From assembly GCA_015231885.1 (NCBI GenBank), contig JADGAT010000032.1:1-52521 (forward strand): a stretch of 52,521 nt of DNA, in the 5' to 3' direction. Origin of the DNA: SAR324 cluster bacterium (lineage in GTDB: Bacteria; SAR324; NAC60-12). Below are positions 26,516 through 35,566 of the stretch, piece after piece (positions within the stretch are counted from its first letter, which is position 1; every line of letters begins with the position of its first letter). A program made the position numbers and the translations under genes. The notes under the pieces are model-generated. The model did not search any database, was not told where the DNA came from, and worked only from the letters and a program-made list of their open reading frames with translations.

Positions 26516-27595
26516 ATGCAATGGAGCCTCATGCAAGAAGACCCCAATCACGCCAATGCTGTCTTCCTTTTTGGGTATCTAGTACTGATTGGATTAATCC
26601 TTTTGATGGCTTGGCCTTTTCTGACATCCATCATCTTTGCCCTGATTCTGGCAGGTGTCTTTCATCCTCTCAAAACAATTTTTGAAGATAAAACCAATAG
26701 TCCTGCAATGGCCTCTGCAGGGATCTGTCTTCTGATTGTGGTGTCAATATTCGTTCCTCTGGTTTTTTTAGTTTCCAAGCTGTCCCAGGAATCGTATTCC
26801 CTTTATCAATATTTGCTGGCTGATCTAACCGAAGAACGGTTGCAGGCTTTGATTTTTCAATCAGAATATGGGCAAACCATCATTAATAAGATTTTTGATA
26901 TCACCGGAACCCAACTCAATTTAACTTCTTTAAAAGAGTTAATCATTGATGCCGCCAAGGCAGGCAGTTCTTATTTGCTGGAAACACTCAATGCCTGGAT
27001 TGCCAATATTTTCATTTTTCTGCTACATTTTTTCATCATGCTGGTTGTGATCTTTGCTGTTTTGGCAAATGATAAAAAAATCAAACGGTTCCTGCTGGAT
27101 TTCTCCCCACTTCCTGATGAGGAAGAAGAGATGATGATTGAAAAATTCAATCAGATGAATTATGTCACGCTGGTGGGCAATGGTTTTGGGGGACTCATTC
27201 AAGGGATGCTGGCCGGTGCGGCTTTTTTTCTTGCCGGCATTGAATCTTATATGCTGTGGTCCACAGTCATGATTATTCTGGCCTTCATCCCATTATTAGG
27301 AATTTCAATTATTTATATCCCTGCCTGTCTTTATTTGTTGGCAATTGGAGAAATTGGCGCAAGTATTATTGTCTTTATCTATTGTACGGCGGTTTCCTTA
27401 ATTGTGGAAAACTGGTTCAAACCGAGATTTGTCGGCAAACGAGTCAAGATTGATTCGACACTGGTGTTTCTCAGTATTGTAGGAGGAATGAGCGTTTTTG
27501 GTATTGCCGGGATCTTTTATGGGCCACTGATCGTTTCGGTCTTTCTAACCTTTGTGAGCCTCTACCATAAAAAGTACACCAAGCTGGACTACTAA
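26516..27595 (+). CDS. AI-2E family membrane transporter
   Basis: A 359-residue polytopic protein with about eight transmembrane segments in the AI-2E/YdiK/PerM layout: an N-terminal pair of helices, an extracytoplasmic stretch, then the conserved second half with IPLLGISIIYIPACLYLL, VENWFKPRFVGKRVKIDSTLVFLSIVGG and GIAGIFYGPLIVSVFL. Members are linked to autoinducer-2 export or Na+/H+ antiport; no substrate can be assigned. It stands 115 bases after nikO; a weak TTTTGC/GCAAAA hairpin at 26433-26447 lies in the gap. ATG 26516 and 26531 are both possible starts. Confidence 0.82.
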   Translation: MQWSLMQEDPNHANAVFLFGYLVLIGLILLMAWPFLTSIIFALILAGVFHPLKTIFEDKTNSPAMASAGICLLIVVSIFVPLVFLVSKLSQESYSLYQYLLADLTEERLQALIFQSEYGQTIINKIFDITGTQLNLTSLKELIIDAAKAGSSYLLETLNAWIANIFIFLLHFFIMLVVIFAVLANDKKIKRFLLDFSPLPDEEEEMMIEKFNQMNYVTLVGNGFGGLIQGMLAGAAFFLAGIESYMLWSTVMIILAFIPLLGISIIYIPACLYLLAIGEIGASIIVFIYCTAVSLIVENWFKPRFVGKRVKIDSTLVFLSIVGGMSVFGIAGIFYGPLIVSVFLTFVSLYHKKYTKLDY

Positions 27596-27751
27596 GGAAT
27601 GCTCAAACAATAACTCAGCCAAACTACTTGTCTTTTCAACGATCTTCTGCGTTGCTTTACCAGTGACATAGCAAGCTATGCGCCCGATAAAACGCCTTGA
27701 ACCTCGATGAAAATCCTGCGTAACTTTCACATGTTATTGTTTTCGCCTTCC
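27594..27751. repeat. MITE-like element with terminal inverted repeats
   Basis: Imperfect 20-base terminal inverted repeats (27594-27614, with CAAACAATAAC, and 27733-27751) enclose about 120 bases with an internal hairpin CATAGC/GCTATG (27667-27680) and the phrase CTTGAACCTCGATG that I associate with dispersed repeats in deltaproteobacteria. It fills the gap between two convergent genes and starts in the stop codon of the AI-2E gene. A near-identical copy of the left end (20 of 21 bases, reverse orientation) lies at 41590-41610. Confidence 0.6.
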
Positions 27752-27766
27752 TAACGATTAGAATTT

Positions 27767-29104
27767 CTAGGTATTCCGCAGTTTTTCTTCTGCCATCACT
27801 TTGGTGATTTTATTTTTCAGAGTTTCAGCTTTTTCTGACTCTTCTACAAGTTTCAAAGCTTGTATGGCCTTCATGAAATTGGACTGCATCCAGGGGTCAG
27901 CCGGTGTAATCCCCAGGGTGTGTTTACACACTCTATAAAAATAATGAATCAATTGAGCATATTCTAAGAGGATCGTGAAATGATTTTCTGTTTTATTGTT
28001 TTTTGGGATTTTTAAAATAGCCTGCTCGTATGCCTCAAAGGCTTCCTTGTAATTTTTTTTTATTTCCTGCTGTATCGTTTTATTTTTATATCCATTTTCA
28101 TACTGATTGACACGCATCTGGAGCATGCTTGTGAGCACTCTGCCTTTGAAAAAGTACACAATGGATTCGCCAGGAGCAAAATTGATCAACAATTCCGTAA
28201 ACCTCAGTGTTTCTGCATGAAGCAAAGGAACCGCGCACAAGATTGGAAACAAAGTGGAGATCCCTTTCAAAATATCCAGCTTTCTCACATCATTCTTTTG
28301 TGATTCAATCAATTTATTTGTTAAAGCTTTGATTTCTTTGTAGTTCACAGCAATCTTCAGATGAGAAATATTTCCCAACCGACTGTTGTTTTCCTGAACC
28401 ATCTGGTGCAGGATGGACATATTTCTTCGAATCCGCTCACTTTGCTTTAATAACAATTGGTGCTGTTCGTCCTGCACTTCATTTGTTTCTTCGCGCAGTT
28501 CTTCTGCAGCCAACTGGGATTGAATTTTAGACAAACGTTCTCGACTGAATTTGTAAAGGCGATTGAAATAAAGTCCTTGAAGGTATAAGACTTTGTGCAA
28601 GTCAGGGAGTTTTAATCGTCCAAACGTGCATGAAACCGCTGCCTGCAAGAGCAAGGAACGGTAAACCTCAATAGAAAAATTCTGGCTGCTTTTGAGTACT
28701 TTCCAGACCATCTCCATCCGAATGTTTGGGTTATCTGGTGCTTTTTTGAGTTCCTCATGCAATTTTACAATGGATTTGGACGGATAGCACACCACCAGTT
28801 CTTCCCCTGTGACTTCAGCAGAGAGTTTCGACTTGTTCAGAATGTGAAAGGCTTTTTTTATGAAGGTTTTCTGAGAACCGGCTTTCAGAATCGATTCCTG
28901 ACGCTGCTTCATTTCAAAGTCCCAATGTTCAGCATAGCCAATGATGTTTCCCACTTCCTCTGGTTTGATGGCTATATGACACACCCCTTCCTCAGGCGCT
29001 GTTTTCTCAAAGGTGCCTCCGAACAACACGGTATTGAAAACATGGCTGTCCTGGTTTTTGGAAGAGTCCGTCTGTTGATTAGAAGAACTGGTTGCTTGTG
29101 TCAT
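27767..29104 (-). CDS. Unrecognised soluble protein with helical repeats
   Basis: A 445-residue protein without signal peptide or membrane helix. The first 25 residues are polar and Ser/Gln/Asp-rich. Most of the rest is predicted helical, with a likely coiled coil around 205-250 (RERLSKIQSQLAAEELREE) and a possible TPR-like pair near 335-430 (EAFEAYEQAILKIPKNNKTE, LEYAQLIHYFYRVC). I recognise no catalytic motif. It is followed on the same strand, 136 bases upstream, by the degenerate kinase-receiver gene only loosely, so no operon is evident. Codon pattern and length support a real gene. Confidence 0.7.
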   Translation of the reverse strand: MTQATSSSNQQTDSSKNQDSHVFNTVLFGGTFEKTAPEEGVCHIAIKPEEVGNIIGYAEHWDFEMKQRQESILKAGSQKTFIKKAFHILNKSKLSAEVTGEELVVCYPSKSIVKLHEELKKAPDNPNIRMEMVWKVLKSSQNFSIEVYRSLLLQAAVSCTFGRLKLPDLHKVLYLQGLYFNRLYKFSRERLSKIQSQLAAEELREETNEVQDEQHQLLLKQSERIRRNMSILHQMVQENNSRLGNISHLKIAVNYKEIKALTNKLIESQKNDVRKLDILKGISTLFPILCAVPLLHAETLRFTELLINFAPGESIVYFFKGRVLTSMLQMRVNQYENGYKNKTIQQEIKKNYKEAFEAYEQAILKIPKNNKTENHFTILLEYAQLIHYFYRVCKHTLGITPADPWMQSNFMKAIQALKLVEESEKAETLKNKITKVMAEEKLRNT

Positions 29105-29240
29105 AAGTATTAATGCCTGAAGTCCATGGAAATTGTGTTTAGGAATGAGAATTAAATAACTTCCAACAACAATCCCTCCTTTGGCAGAGGAAGCAAGGGT
29201 TGATTTTCAAAATAAGCGGAATTGATTTAATTCTGGTTCC

Positions 29241-30782
29241 TTAGGGCGCTTTAGATTTGAGATGCTGTGCTAAAATAGCTTTAATCTGTCCAATATTAAA
29301 AGGCTTGGATACATGATCATCAAACCCCTTTTCTAGCAATTGTTCATGGTCAAGTCCGGTAGATAAAGAGGTTATTGCGATCACAGGAACGTCAGAGAAT
29401 TTTGGATTTGCTTTAATTTTTTGTCTGGCTTCGGTGCCGTCGACACCAGGCATCATAATATCCATAAAGATCAAGTCTGGTTTTTTTGTTTCAACCTCAG
29501 CAATCGCTTCTTTTCCATTGTTTGCAATGCGGACATGGTACTGCTCTTCCTTCATGAACTGTTCTAAAAGGAACAGACTGGTTGGGTCATCATCCACACA
29601 AAGGATGTCCCATTCCGATTCGTTCAAAGGGCGGTTGGCTGATTCTGGTTTTATCGGAAATAATGTTTCGGGGCCGAAGGACTTTTTAACATCGAGATCT
29701 TTTTTATCAAAGGTCTGATCCATGGTATGGGTCTTTTCTAAAAGGAGACTGATTTCAAAGAAAGTTCCTCTTTGTTCATCACTCTGAATAGACGCATGCC
29801 CCCCCAGAAACTCAGCGACTTCCCGCAGCAAGGTCAGGCCTAGCCCTTCTCCTGCGTAACGGAGGCGATACTGTTCTTCCAGAGGCAGGTTGCGTTGAAA
29901 AATTTTTTGAATATCCTCTGTTTTTAAAACCATATCAGGATCGTGAACTGTAAAATACAGGTATCTTTCTTGAGTACGAAGTGTCAGTGTGATCAAACCT
30001 TGGCTTGCATGGGTTAAGGACGTCCGAAGCAAAGTAAGCAGCATCTCCTTCAGATAACGCGGGTCATAAAATATTTTTTCCGGCAGAACTTCAGGGTAGT
30101 CTTTCAAAATACAAGATTGAGAAGAGAATGTGGTTTGGTTTGCTTCTCCAACGAGGGTATTGACAAATGGTTTGAGCTCAATCCACTCTTCATTGCGGCG
30201 AATCAATCCGGAATCAATTTCGGCAGAAGTTTGCCAGTTGGTGGAGAGTTGAAAGAGATCGTGGACTTTACTGTGGAGGTGACGAACCACTGACTGATTT
30301 TGATCCGAACGTTCTTCTTTGACCAGGAGATTGGTATACCCGACAAGCGCATTGAGCACGCCTCTCAAATCGGATGCCATGCGGCGTACAAATTGTGTTT
30401 TGATTTCCTGAGCCTCCTCGGCTTGTAATGTTTTCTCTTCGAGTTGCCGGCCTTGTTCTTGAATACGGGAATTCATGTAGTTGAAATGCTTGGCTACGAA
30501 AGCCAGTTGAGGGATACTTCGATATTCATCGGGATTTTCAATGATCTTTTCATCGCCGTCGTTGTTTGAGTCTGTGTGAAAATTTTCAAACAACGCACTG
30601 GCGTACCAGGCACCGAACCAAGAAGACAGAGGCCAAAGCAGAACGATACTGATTCCCCATAGGACAATAACGGTTCCTAAACCCGATTGAAAATTTTCTG
30701 TAAGAATAACGGATAAAAGGAGTAAAAGGATCAAAGTGACAGCTGCTGTGCCAATCACAAAACGAAAACGAAACTGTCTCAT
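29241..30782 (-). CDS. Membrane receiver protein with degenerate histidine-kinase module
   Basis: A 513-residue protein: two transmembrane helices (about 8-60), a coiled coil (about 95-125), a histidine-kinase-like region and a C-terminal receiver. The H-box reads MASDLRGVLN instead of [10 protein letters not shown], so the phosphorylated His is Ser137. The N-box (LLRTSLTHAS) and first G-box (HDPDM) also lack key Asn and Gly, while GEGLGLTLL remains. The receiver is complete: Asp-Asp pair in CVDDDP, Asp441 in LIFMDIMMPGVDG, Thr in AITSL and Lys in HVSKPF. It should be phosphorylated by another kinase. ATG 30782 follows a GGGGAGAAACT ribosome site; an upstream start at 30875 is rejected. Confidence 0.85.
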   Translation of the reverse strand: MRQFRFRFVIGTAAVTLILLLLLSVILTENFQSGLGTVIVLWGISIVLLWPLSSWFGAWYASALFENFHTDSNNDGDEKIIENPDEYRSIPQLAFVAKHFNYMNSRIQEQGRQLEEKTLQAEEAQEIKTQFVRRMASDLRGVLNALVGYTNLLVKEERSDQNQSVVRHLHSKVHDLFQLSTNWQTSAEIDSGLIRRNEEWIELKPFVNTLVGEANQTTFSSQSCILKDYPEVLPEKIFYDPRYLKEMLLTLLRTSLTHASQGLITLTLRTQERYLYFTVHDPDMVLKTEDIQKIFQRNLPLEEQYRLRYAGEGLGLTLLREVAEFLGGHASIQSDEQRGTFFEISLLLEKTHTMDQTFDKKDLDVKKSFGPETLFPIKPESANRPLNESEWDILCVDDDPTSLFLLEQFMKEEQYHVRIANNGKEAIAEVETKKPDLIFMDIMMPGVDGTEARQKIKANPKFSDVPVIAITSLSTGLDHEQLLEKGFDDHVSKPFNIGQIKAILAQHLKSKAP

Positions 30783-30944
30783 AGTTTCTCCCCGAAAAAC
30801 AAAAGAAAATAAGAATAGGAGTATGGTGGACTCAGAGTATGCAGATGTTTTACTTAGAATGCAATGGCTGGGCAAATATTGACTTGATTTCCATAATTTT
30901 TTACCGCGTCATCATGCCCCCCAGTGTGCACTCCGGAGTATATT

Positions 30945-30985
30945 TTAAAAGAAGTCCCTATTGGCGGTTGAACAGCAACAGGGAC
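30945..30985 (-). terminator. Probable terminator after the small lipoprotein gene
   Basis: On the minus strand GTCCCT-GTTG (30985 down to 30967 side) pairs with CAAC and AGGGAC across a short interior loop, and TTCTTTT follows at 30953-30945. It lies 75 bases beyond the lipoprotein stop and fits a Rho-independent terminator with a modest T-tract. Confidence 0.5.
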
Positions 30986-31059
30986 AATCGTGCGGATTTA
31001 CGGGAATAGAGTGATTTCGCTTAATGCGGTATTCGAGGTCTTTGTATCAGATTGCTCAA

Positions 31060-31302
31060 TCAATCATCATGTTTTTCACAAAAATGCTCTTTCTCCCCTC
31101 TTGCGGTTTCTGATTTCCATTTGATTTGGCCTGTTTTTGCGTCAGCAGCAGTGAAATCACACATGGTATAGAAATAAACGGTTCCATCTGATACAACAGG
31201 AGCCGGCAATTCAAAGTCCACGTTGAATGAACATCCTCCTAATAAAAGCGTCCCGGTTGTAATAATTCCCAGCATTGTGCTGCTGAAGTTTTTCTTTCTC
31301 AT
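31060..31302 (-). CDS. Small lipoprotein with a single PQQ-like blade motif
   Basis: An 80-residue protein with a clear lipoprotein signal: basic start, hydrophobic core and lipobox LLGGC (Cys24). The mature part VVSDGTVYFYTMCDFTAADAK followed by TGQIKWKSE matches one PQQ/BamB-type beta-propeller repeat (SDGTVYF...LTALDAKTGKIKW). One blade cannot close a propeller, so it may be a fragment, an oligomerising mini-protein or a binding tag. A perfect AAGGAGG site precedes the ATG, and a terminator follows, which argues for an expressed gene rather than debris. Confidence 0.72.
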   Translation of the reverse strand: MRKKNFSSTMLGIITTGTLLLGGCSFNVDFELPAPVVSDGTVYFYTMCDFTAADAKTGQIKWKSETARGEKEHFCEKHDD

Positions 31303-31492
31303 GATGTCCTCCTTTGATTTTTGGTGTTAAAATTGGCAGAATTTCCCATTTTCGCTCATGTCTGTTTTGAGGTGGAGCACCATATTTTCCTTAATAAAAT
31401 CAGTGGTAAATCGATTCACCTCACCTTAAAACGTATATGAGCGCCCATTTTATACGATTATGACAGAAAGATTCAACACTATAGATCAGGAC

Positions 31493-31515
31493 TATCAAAA
31501 TCTTCCATTTTGATA
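31493..31515 (-). terminator. Hairpin overlapping the pirin stop codon
   Basis: TATCAAAAT (31493-31501) and ATTTTGATA (31507-31515) form a perfect 9-bp AT-rich stem with a five-base loop spanning the pirin stop. There is no T-run beyond it, so it may protect the mRNA end rather than terminate. Confidence 0.35.
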
Positions 31516-32400
31516 ATCCTGGAATGCCTGCTCAATCTCAGATCGGGTGTTCATCACAAAAGGTCCATAGCGGGCAATGGGTTCATTCAATGGCTGTGCG
31601 GCCAACAAAAGAAAGCGGACTGGATGGTCGCCCGTTTCCACCATCAACGTATCTCCCCTTCCCAAAATCCCTAAATGACTGCTGCTAATCTTTCTGCCAG
31701 GATCCGTTTCCGTTTTGCCAAAATAGCCTTCTCCCTCAAACACATAAACAAATGCCGTATGATGAGACGGAATGGGGTGAGTCCATTGAGCTTGTTCAGG
31801 AAGGCGAACATCCAAATAGAGCGGGCGGGTCACGACATCTTTTACTGGACCTTCCAATCCATTGGATTGTCCAGCAATCACACGAATCAGCCCATTATTC
31901 TCCAGGACATACTCCTGAACATCAGCAGGAGGGATGTCTTGATAACGAGGCACACACATTTTGTCTTTGGCTGGCAGATTAACCCACAGCTGAAATCCCC
32001 ACATCAACCCATCTTCCTGCTGCGGCATTTCCGAATGGATGATGCCCCGTCCCGCCGTCATCCATTGAACACTACCCGCCGTCAAATTTCCCGTATTTCC
32101 GTTGCTGTCCTGATGCTGCATCGAACCAGCCAGCATATAAGTCACGGTTTCAAAGCCACGATGGGGATGAGAGGGAAATCCGGCAATATAGTCATTGGGA
32201 TCATCAGAACGAAATTCATCCAATAACAGAAAAGGATCGAGCTCTGAAAGAGAATGTTTACCAATACTGCGTTTTAAGTTCACTCCGGCACCATCAGAGG
32301 TCTGCTGTGCCATCACAACTTGCAGCACAGCCCGATTTGCCTTCATGATTGATGTTGTTTCTACACGGTTTGAGTTTCGATTGGTTGATAGCATTGTCAT
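31495..32400 (-). CDS. Pirin family protein
   Basis: A 301-residue bicupin protein. The N-terminal cupin keeps the metal-binding residues of pirin: SHPHRGFETVTYML (two His) and GIIHSEMPQ (His and Glu). LDPFLLLDEF and RYGPFVMNTRSEIEQAF are family blocks. Relatives act as quercetin dioxygenases or redox-linked regulators; which applies is unknown. An AAGGAGAAAATT site precedes ATG 32400. It lies 12 bases after the glutathionyl-hydroquinone reductase gene, so the pair is an operon, perhaps for quinone/aromatic stress. Confidence 0.9.
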   Translation of the reverse strand: MTMLSTNRNSNRVETTSIMKANRAVLQVVMAQQTSDGAGVNLKRSIGKHSLSELDPFLLLDEFRSDDPNDYIAGFPSHPHRGFETVTYMLAGSMQHQDSNGNTGNLTAGSVQWMTAGRGIIHSEMPQQEDGLMWGFQLWVNLPAKDKMCVPRYQDIPPADVQEYVLENNGLIRVIAGQSNGLEGPVKDVVTRPLYLDVRLPEQAQWTHPIPSHHTAFVYVFEGEGYFGKTETDPGRKISSSHLGILGRGDTLMVETGDHPVRFLLLAAQPLNEPIARYGPFVMNTRSEIEQAFQDYQNGRF

Positions 32401-32412
32401 AATTTTCTCCTT

Positions 32413-33393
32413 TTATGTAAATCGTTCGCGGTCATGAGGCTCATGATAATTGTACTCAGGACCTTTGGGAACAACACGGGTTGGGTTGACCATCTGGTGG
32501 CTGTAATAATAATGACGCTTGATGTGTTCAAAATTGACAGTCTCCGCCACACGAGGGTACTGATACAAATCCCGTACATAGTTTGACAGATTAGGATAAT
32601 CGGCAATCTGGCGAAGATTGGTTTTAAAATGCCCATAATAGACGACATCAAAACGAATCAATGTCGTGAACAGTCGCCAATCGGCTTCTGTCACGAGAGA
32701 TCCTATCAAATAGCGATGTTGGGACAAACGAGATTCCAAATCATCCAGGGCCGCAAATAATTGATCAAATGCTTGCCCATAGGCTTCCTGAGTTGTGGCA
32801 AATCCGCAGCGATAGACACCATTGTTCACGCTGTCATAAACAAACTCGTTGATTTCATCGATTTCTGTTAGCAAGTGATCTGGACAATAATTCGTTTGAT
32901 CATCCGTATACGCGGCAAATGCACTATTGAGCATTCGGATAATTTCAGAGGACTCATTATTGACAATGGTTTCTTTTTGTTTATCCCACAGCACCGGGAC
33001 TGTCACTCGTCCTGTATATTCAGGATCTGCCTTTGTATATAGCTGGTGATGGTATTTAAAATGATAATTTTCATCAGCAGTGCCATTTCCTACGGAAGCA
33101 TATTCCCATCCGTTCTCCAGCATATCAGGAGACACCACCGAAATAGGGATCACGTCTTCAAGTTTTTTGAGTGCCCGAAAAATCAGAACCCGGTGAGCCC
33201 AGGGACAGGCATAGGAAACATACAGGTGATACCGATTTGCTGCTGCTTCAAACCCTCCTTCCCCCGTAGGGCCTGGCTGCCCATCAATAGTAATCCAGTT
33301 TCGAAAACGAGAGGCCTGCCTGACAAATTTTCCCTTGTTTGATTTAGTGTCATACCACTGATCATGCCAGACTCCTTCTACTAATAATCCCAT
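32413..33393 (-). CDS. Glutathionyl-hydroquinone reductase (YqjG/ECM4-like)
   Basis: A 326-residue Xi-class glutathione transferase that removes glutathione from glutathionyl-hydroquinones. The catalytic Cys63 lies in SYACPWAHR, same position as E. coli YqjG. GGFEAAANRYHLYVS, VTVPVLWDK, IVNNESSEIIRML (glutathione-binding) and EADWRLFTTLIRFDVVYYGHFKTN (split across the C-terminal helical domain) are conserved. First gene of a two-gene operon with pirin, divergent from a LysR regulator. Confidence 0.93.
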   Translation of the reverse strand: MGLLVEGVWHDQWYDTKSNKGKFVRQASRFRNWITIDGQPGPTGEGGFEAAANRYHLYVSYACPWAHRVLIFRALKKLEDVIPISVVSPDMLENGWEYASVGNGTADENYHFKYHHQLYTKADPEYTGRVTVPVLWDKQKETIVNNESSEIIRMLNSAFAAYTDDQTNYCPDHLLTEIDEINEFVYDSVNNGVYRCGFATTQEAYGQAFDQLFAALDDLESRLSQHRYLIGSLVTEADWRLFTTLIRFDVVYYGHFKTNLRQIADYPNLSNYVRDLYQYPRVAETVNFEHIKRHYYYSHQMVNPTRVVPKGPEYNYHEPHDRERFT

Positions 33394-33412
33394 AGGTGCT
33401 CCTTTCCTGATG

Positions 33413-33495
33413 ATAACGATTGAGTTATTTTCATGTCTTTATTTTGTAGTATGAACTTGTTTTTGATAAATAAAAAGAATATATTTTTGATAAAT
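33413..33495. promoter_or_regulatory. Candidate LysR operator sites in the divergent promoter
   Basis: ATAAC-N6-GTTAT (33413-33428) is a perfect short dyad with a LysR-type T-N11-A layout. Two exact copies of TTTTTGATAAAT lie at 33460-33471 and 33484-33495, 24 bases apart. The region lies between the LysR gene and the reductase-pirin operon, so these are plausible regulator or promoter sites. Confidence 0.4.
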
Positions 33496-33525
33496 TTAAT
33501 CTATTAATCAGATCATTATATCAAA

Positions 33526-34407
33526 ATGACCTTGGATCAACTCAAAGTTCTTCATACCATTCTGGAGTCAGGCAGCTTTAGAGCAGCAGCAGAAGTGCTG
33601 CATCGGGCTCAATCAGCAGTTAGCTATGCCATCAAAAATATGGAGGAAGAATTCAATCTGCAAATTTTTACACGGGAAGGATACCGCCCTGTCTTAACAC
33701 CCGAAGGCAAAGCTATTTATAAAAAAGCCAAATTGGTTCTGCTTCAGGCAGAAGAACTGGAGCAGCTGACGGAGCATCTGTCCATGGGCAAAGAATCCGA
33801 AATCAAACTGGCAGTCAATGCCATTTGTCCGCTTGATGGGATTGCTTCGGTCATCAACCAATTTTCTAAAGAGAACCCTGTCACACAAATCAAACTATCC
33901 ATTGAAAACCTGGGAGGATCCATTGAGCGTCTGATTGATGGAGATGCCGATATGGCTCTGGCAGAATCGTTTGTATGGAATGATCAACTGGAGGACATCC
34001 CCTGGATGAAAATCAAAATGATTCCAGTTGCAGCACCCGATTATCCTCTATCCCAATCATCAGTGCCGTTGCAAAAATCGGACATGCTTTCATATGTACA
34101 AATCGTTGTCAGTGACTCGAGCCGTCATTCAGAAGGAAAAACCGTTGGAGTACTAACCGGTGGGACTCGTTGGACCGTCAATGACTTTTCGGTCAAAAGA
34201 AATTTACTCATTGCAGGTTCAGGCTGGGGAATGATGCCGGAACACATGATTCAGCAGGATCTGGATTCCAAACGCCTGGTGAGACTCAACTATCCCATGT
34301 CCTCCCAATTGGAAGTCCAGATTCTTTTAATTCGCAGGAATGATCATCCGGTTGGTCCAATTGCAGCCAAACTCTGGTCTGCCTTACAAACTTTGAAACA
34401 GATATAA
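33526..34407 (+). CDS. LysR-family transcriptional regulator
   Basis: A 293-residue regulator with an N-terminal winged helix-turn-helix (LHTILESGSFRAAAEVLHRAQ, SAVSYAIKNMEEEF, LFTREG-like QIFTREGYRP) and a periplasmic-binding-like effector domain (about 90-290). Divergent orientation with a 132-base shared promoter to the glutathionyl-hydroquinone reductase-pirin operon suggests it controls that operon, perhaps sensing a quinone or aromatic compound. A hairpin at 34433-34462 after the stop (CTTCAAA/TTTGAAG) may end transcription. Confidence 0.92.
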   Translation: MTLDQLKVLHTILESGSFRAAAEVLHRAQSAVSYAIKNMEEEFNLQIFTREGYRPVLTPEGKAIYKKAKLVLLQAEELEQLTEHLSMGKESEIKLAVNAICPLDGIASVINQFSKENPVTQIKLSIENLGGSIERLIDGDADMALAESFVWNDQLEDIPWMKIKMIPVAAPDYPLSQSSVPLQKSDMLSYVQIVVSDSSRHSEGKTVGVLTGGTRWTVNDFSVKRNLLIAGSGWGMMPEHMIQQDLDSKRLVRLNYPMSSQLEVQILLIRRNDHPVGPIAAKLWSALQTLKQI

Positions 34408-34571
34408 CGAACAAGGATAGGTGGTGTGACGCCTTCAAAGAAATCTTGATCTTTGTTTGAAGTGTGGGTCACAAGCAAGCGACTGATGAACTGTCGCGCT
34501 TTAATTGAATAGCCAAAGATTGCACTGCCTCATTTTTAGTTTAAAAACCCTACTTGCCGGAAGGACACACA

Positions 34572-35339
34572 CTATAAAATATTGTCAGGATCAACAGGTT
34601 CTAAAAATTCAAGAAGACGGACAAACTTAAGAGGGATGATCTTTTGTAAAGAGCGGGCTGTCTTCAGGAATATTTTTTTTTGAAAAGTAATACTGGAATT
34701 GCAGCCAAACAGTATGACATTTCCCATAATAGGGACAGGAGCTTGAAAAACAGTGGCAAACGCGCCCTGCCATATTTGAATCTGATCCTGCAAATTAATG
34801 TTGGAAGTCCAGACATTGCCAACCAGCCAACCATCGGGTTTTAGACTATTGCGCAGCAGTTGAAAGAATTCAATGGTCGTCAAATGTGCAGGAGACCCCG
34901 TTGCTTCAAAAGCATCTAAAAAAATCAAATCATATTGTTTTTCTAAGCTCTGCATGATTTCCATCCCGTCTCCCACATGGAAACACAGTTGATCATCCTG
35001 AGGAAATTTGAAGTACTGCTGTGCAATTGAAATGACCTCTGGGCTTTTCTCAATTATATCCTGGTGAGCATTAGGAAAGTATTTGTAAAGAAAGCGCGGT
35101 AAATTTCCTGCACCCAACCCAATATGCAGCACATTTTTCATTCCAGGGCATAAGACAGCCCCTAACATCATATGCCTTGTGTATGACAACAGCAAATAAT
35201 CTGGACAGGCCTTCGAGATCGCACTCTGAACCACATGGTTGCCAAACCTCAGTTCCCGACGTTCCATCTTATCCACCACCTGCACCGGCATCCCCAGCGA
35301 CTCGGTTTCAAATACGATTTTTTCCTTTGTAAACCACAT
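34572..35339 (-). CDS. Spermidine-synthase-like methyltransferase-fold protein
   Basis: A 255-residue protein with a class I Rossmann fold. The nucleotide/decarboxy-SAM motif VLHIGLGAGNLPRFL, acidic DIIEKSPEVISIAQQYF, HVGDGMEIM and YDLIFLDAFEATGSPAHL match the spermidine synthase family. The substrate Asp/Tyr set is not clearly complete, and many such genes are not true aminopropyltransferases. No speD or speE partner is next to it. No transmembrane part is present. It is monocistronic as far as visible. Confidence 0.75.
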   Translation of the reverse strand: MWFTKEKIVFETESLGMPVQVVDKMERRELRFGNHVVQSAISKACPDYLLLSYTRHMMLGAVLCPGMKNVLHIGLGAGNLPRFLYKYFPNAHQDIIEKSPEVISIAQQYFKFPQDDQLCFHVGDGMEIMQSLEKQYDLIFLDAFEATGSPAHLTTIEFFQLLRNSLKPDGWLVGNVWTSNINLQDQIQIWQGAFATVFQAPVPIMGNVILFGCNSSITFQKKIFLKTARSLQKIIPLKFVRLLEFLEPVDPDNIL

Positions 35340-35407
35340 TGCCTAAATCTCCCAGGGCGGCGAAAACTCATCAAATGGTCATTTCGAGTAAAAAATTAAA
35401 AATTTGC

Positions 35408-35434
35408 TAAAGAAAAAAACTCAATGACCGATAA
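35408..35434 (+). promoter_or_regulatory. Sigma-28-like promoter 1
   Basis: TAAA (35408-35411), 15 bases, then ACCGATAA (35427-35434). The flagellar sigma-28 consensus is TAAA-N15-GCCGATAA, so 11 of 12 fixed positions match. Confidence 0.6.
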
Positions 35435-35490
35435 AATACTCAACGCCATTATGAATTATTGTAATAACAATAAAAAATTATGAATAAAAC

Positions 35491-35517
35491 TAAAGAAAAA
35501 CTGAGAATTGTCGATAA
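35491..35517 (+). promoter_or_regulatory. Sigma-28-like promoter 2
   Basis: TAAA (35491-35494), 15 bases, then GTCGATAA (35510-35517): 11 of 12 consensus positions. Both this and promoter 1 continue TAAAGAAA, suggesting a duplicated unit 83 bases apart. Confidence 0.55.
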
Positions 35518-35566
35518 GATAATTAAGGTTTGGATAAATGACGAGACAGAAAATTGAGATTTGTCC

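Noticed and set aside
30783..30875. Longer start for the degenerate kinase-receiver gene
   Set aside because: ATG 30782 has a good ribosome site and starts with a proper membrane helix.
31675..32226. 183-codon frame antisense to pirin
   Set aside because: Pirin metal ligands and ribosome site support the minus-strand gene.
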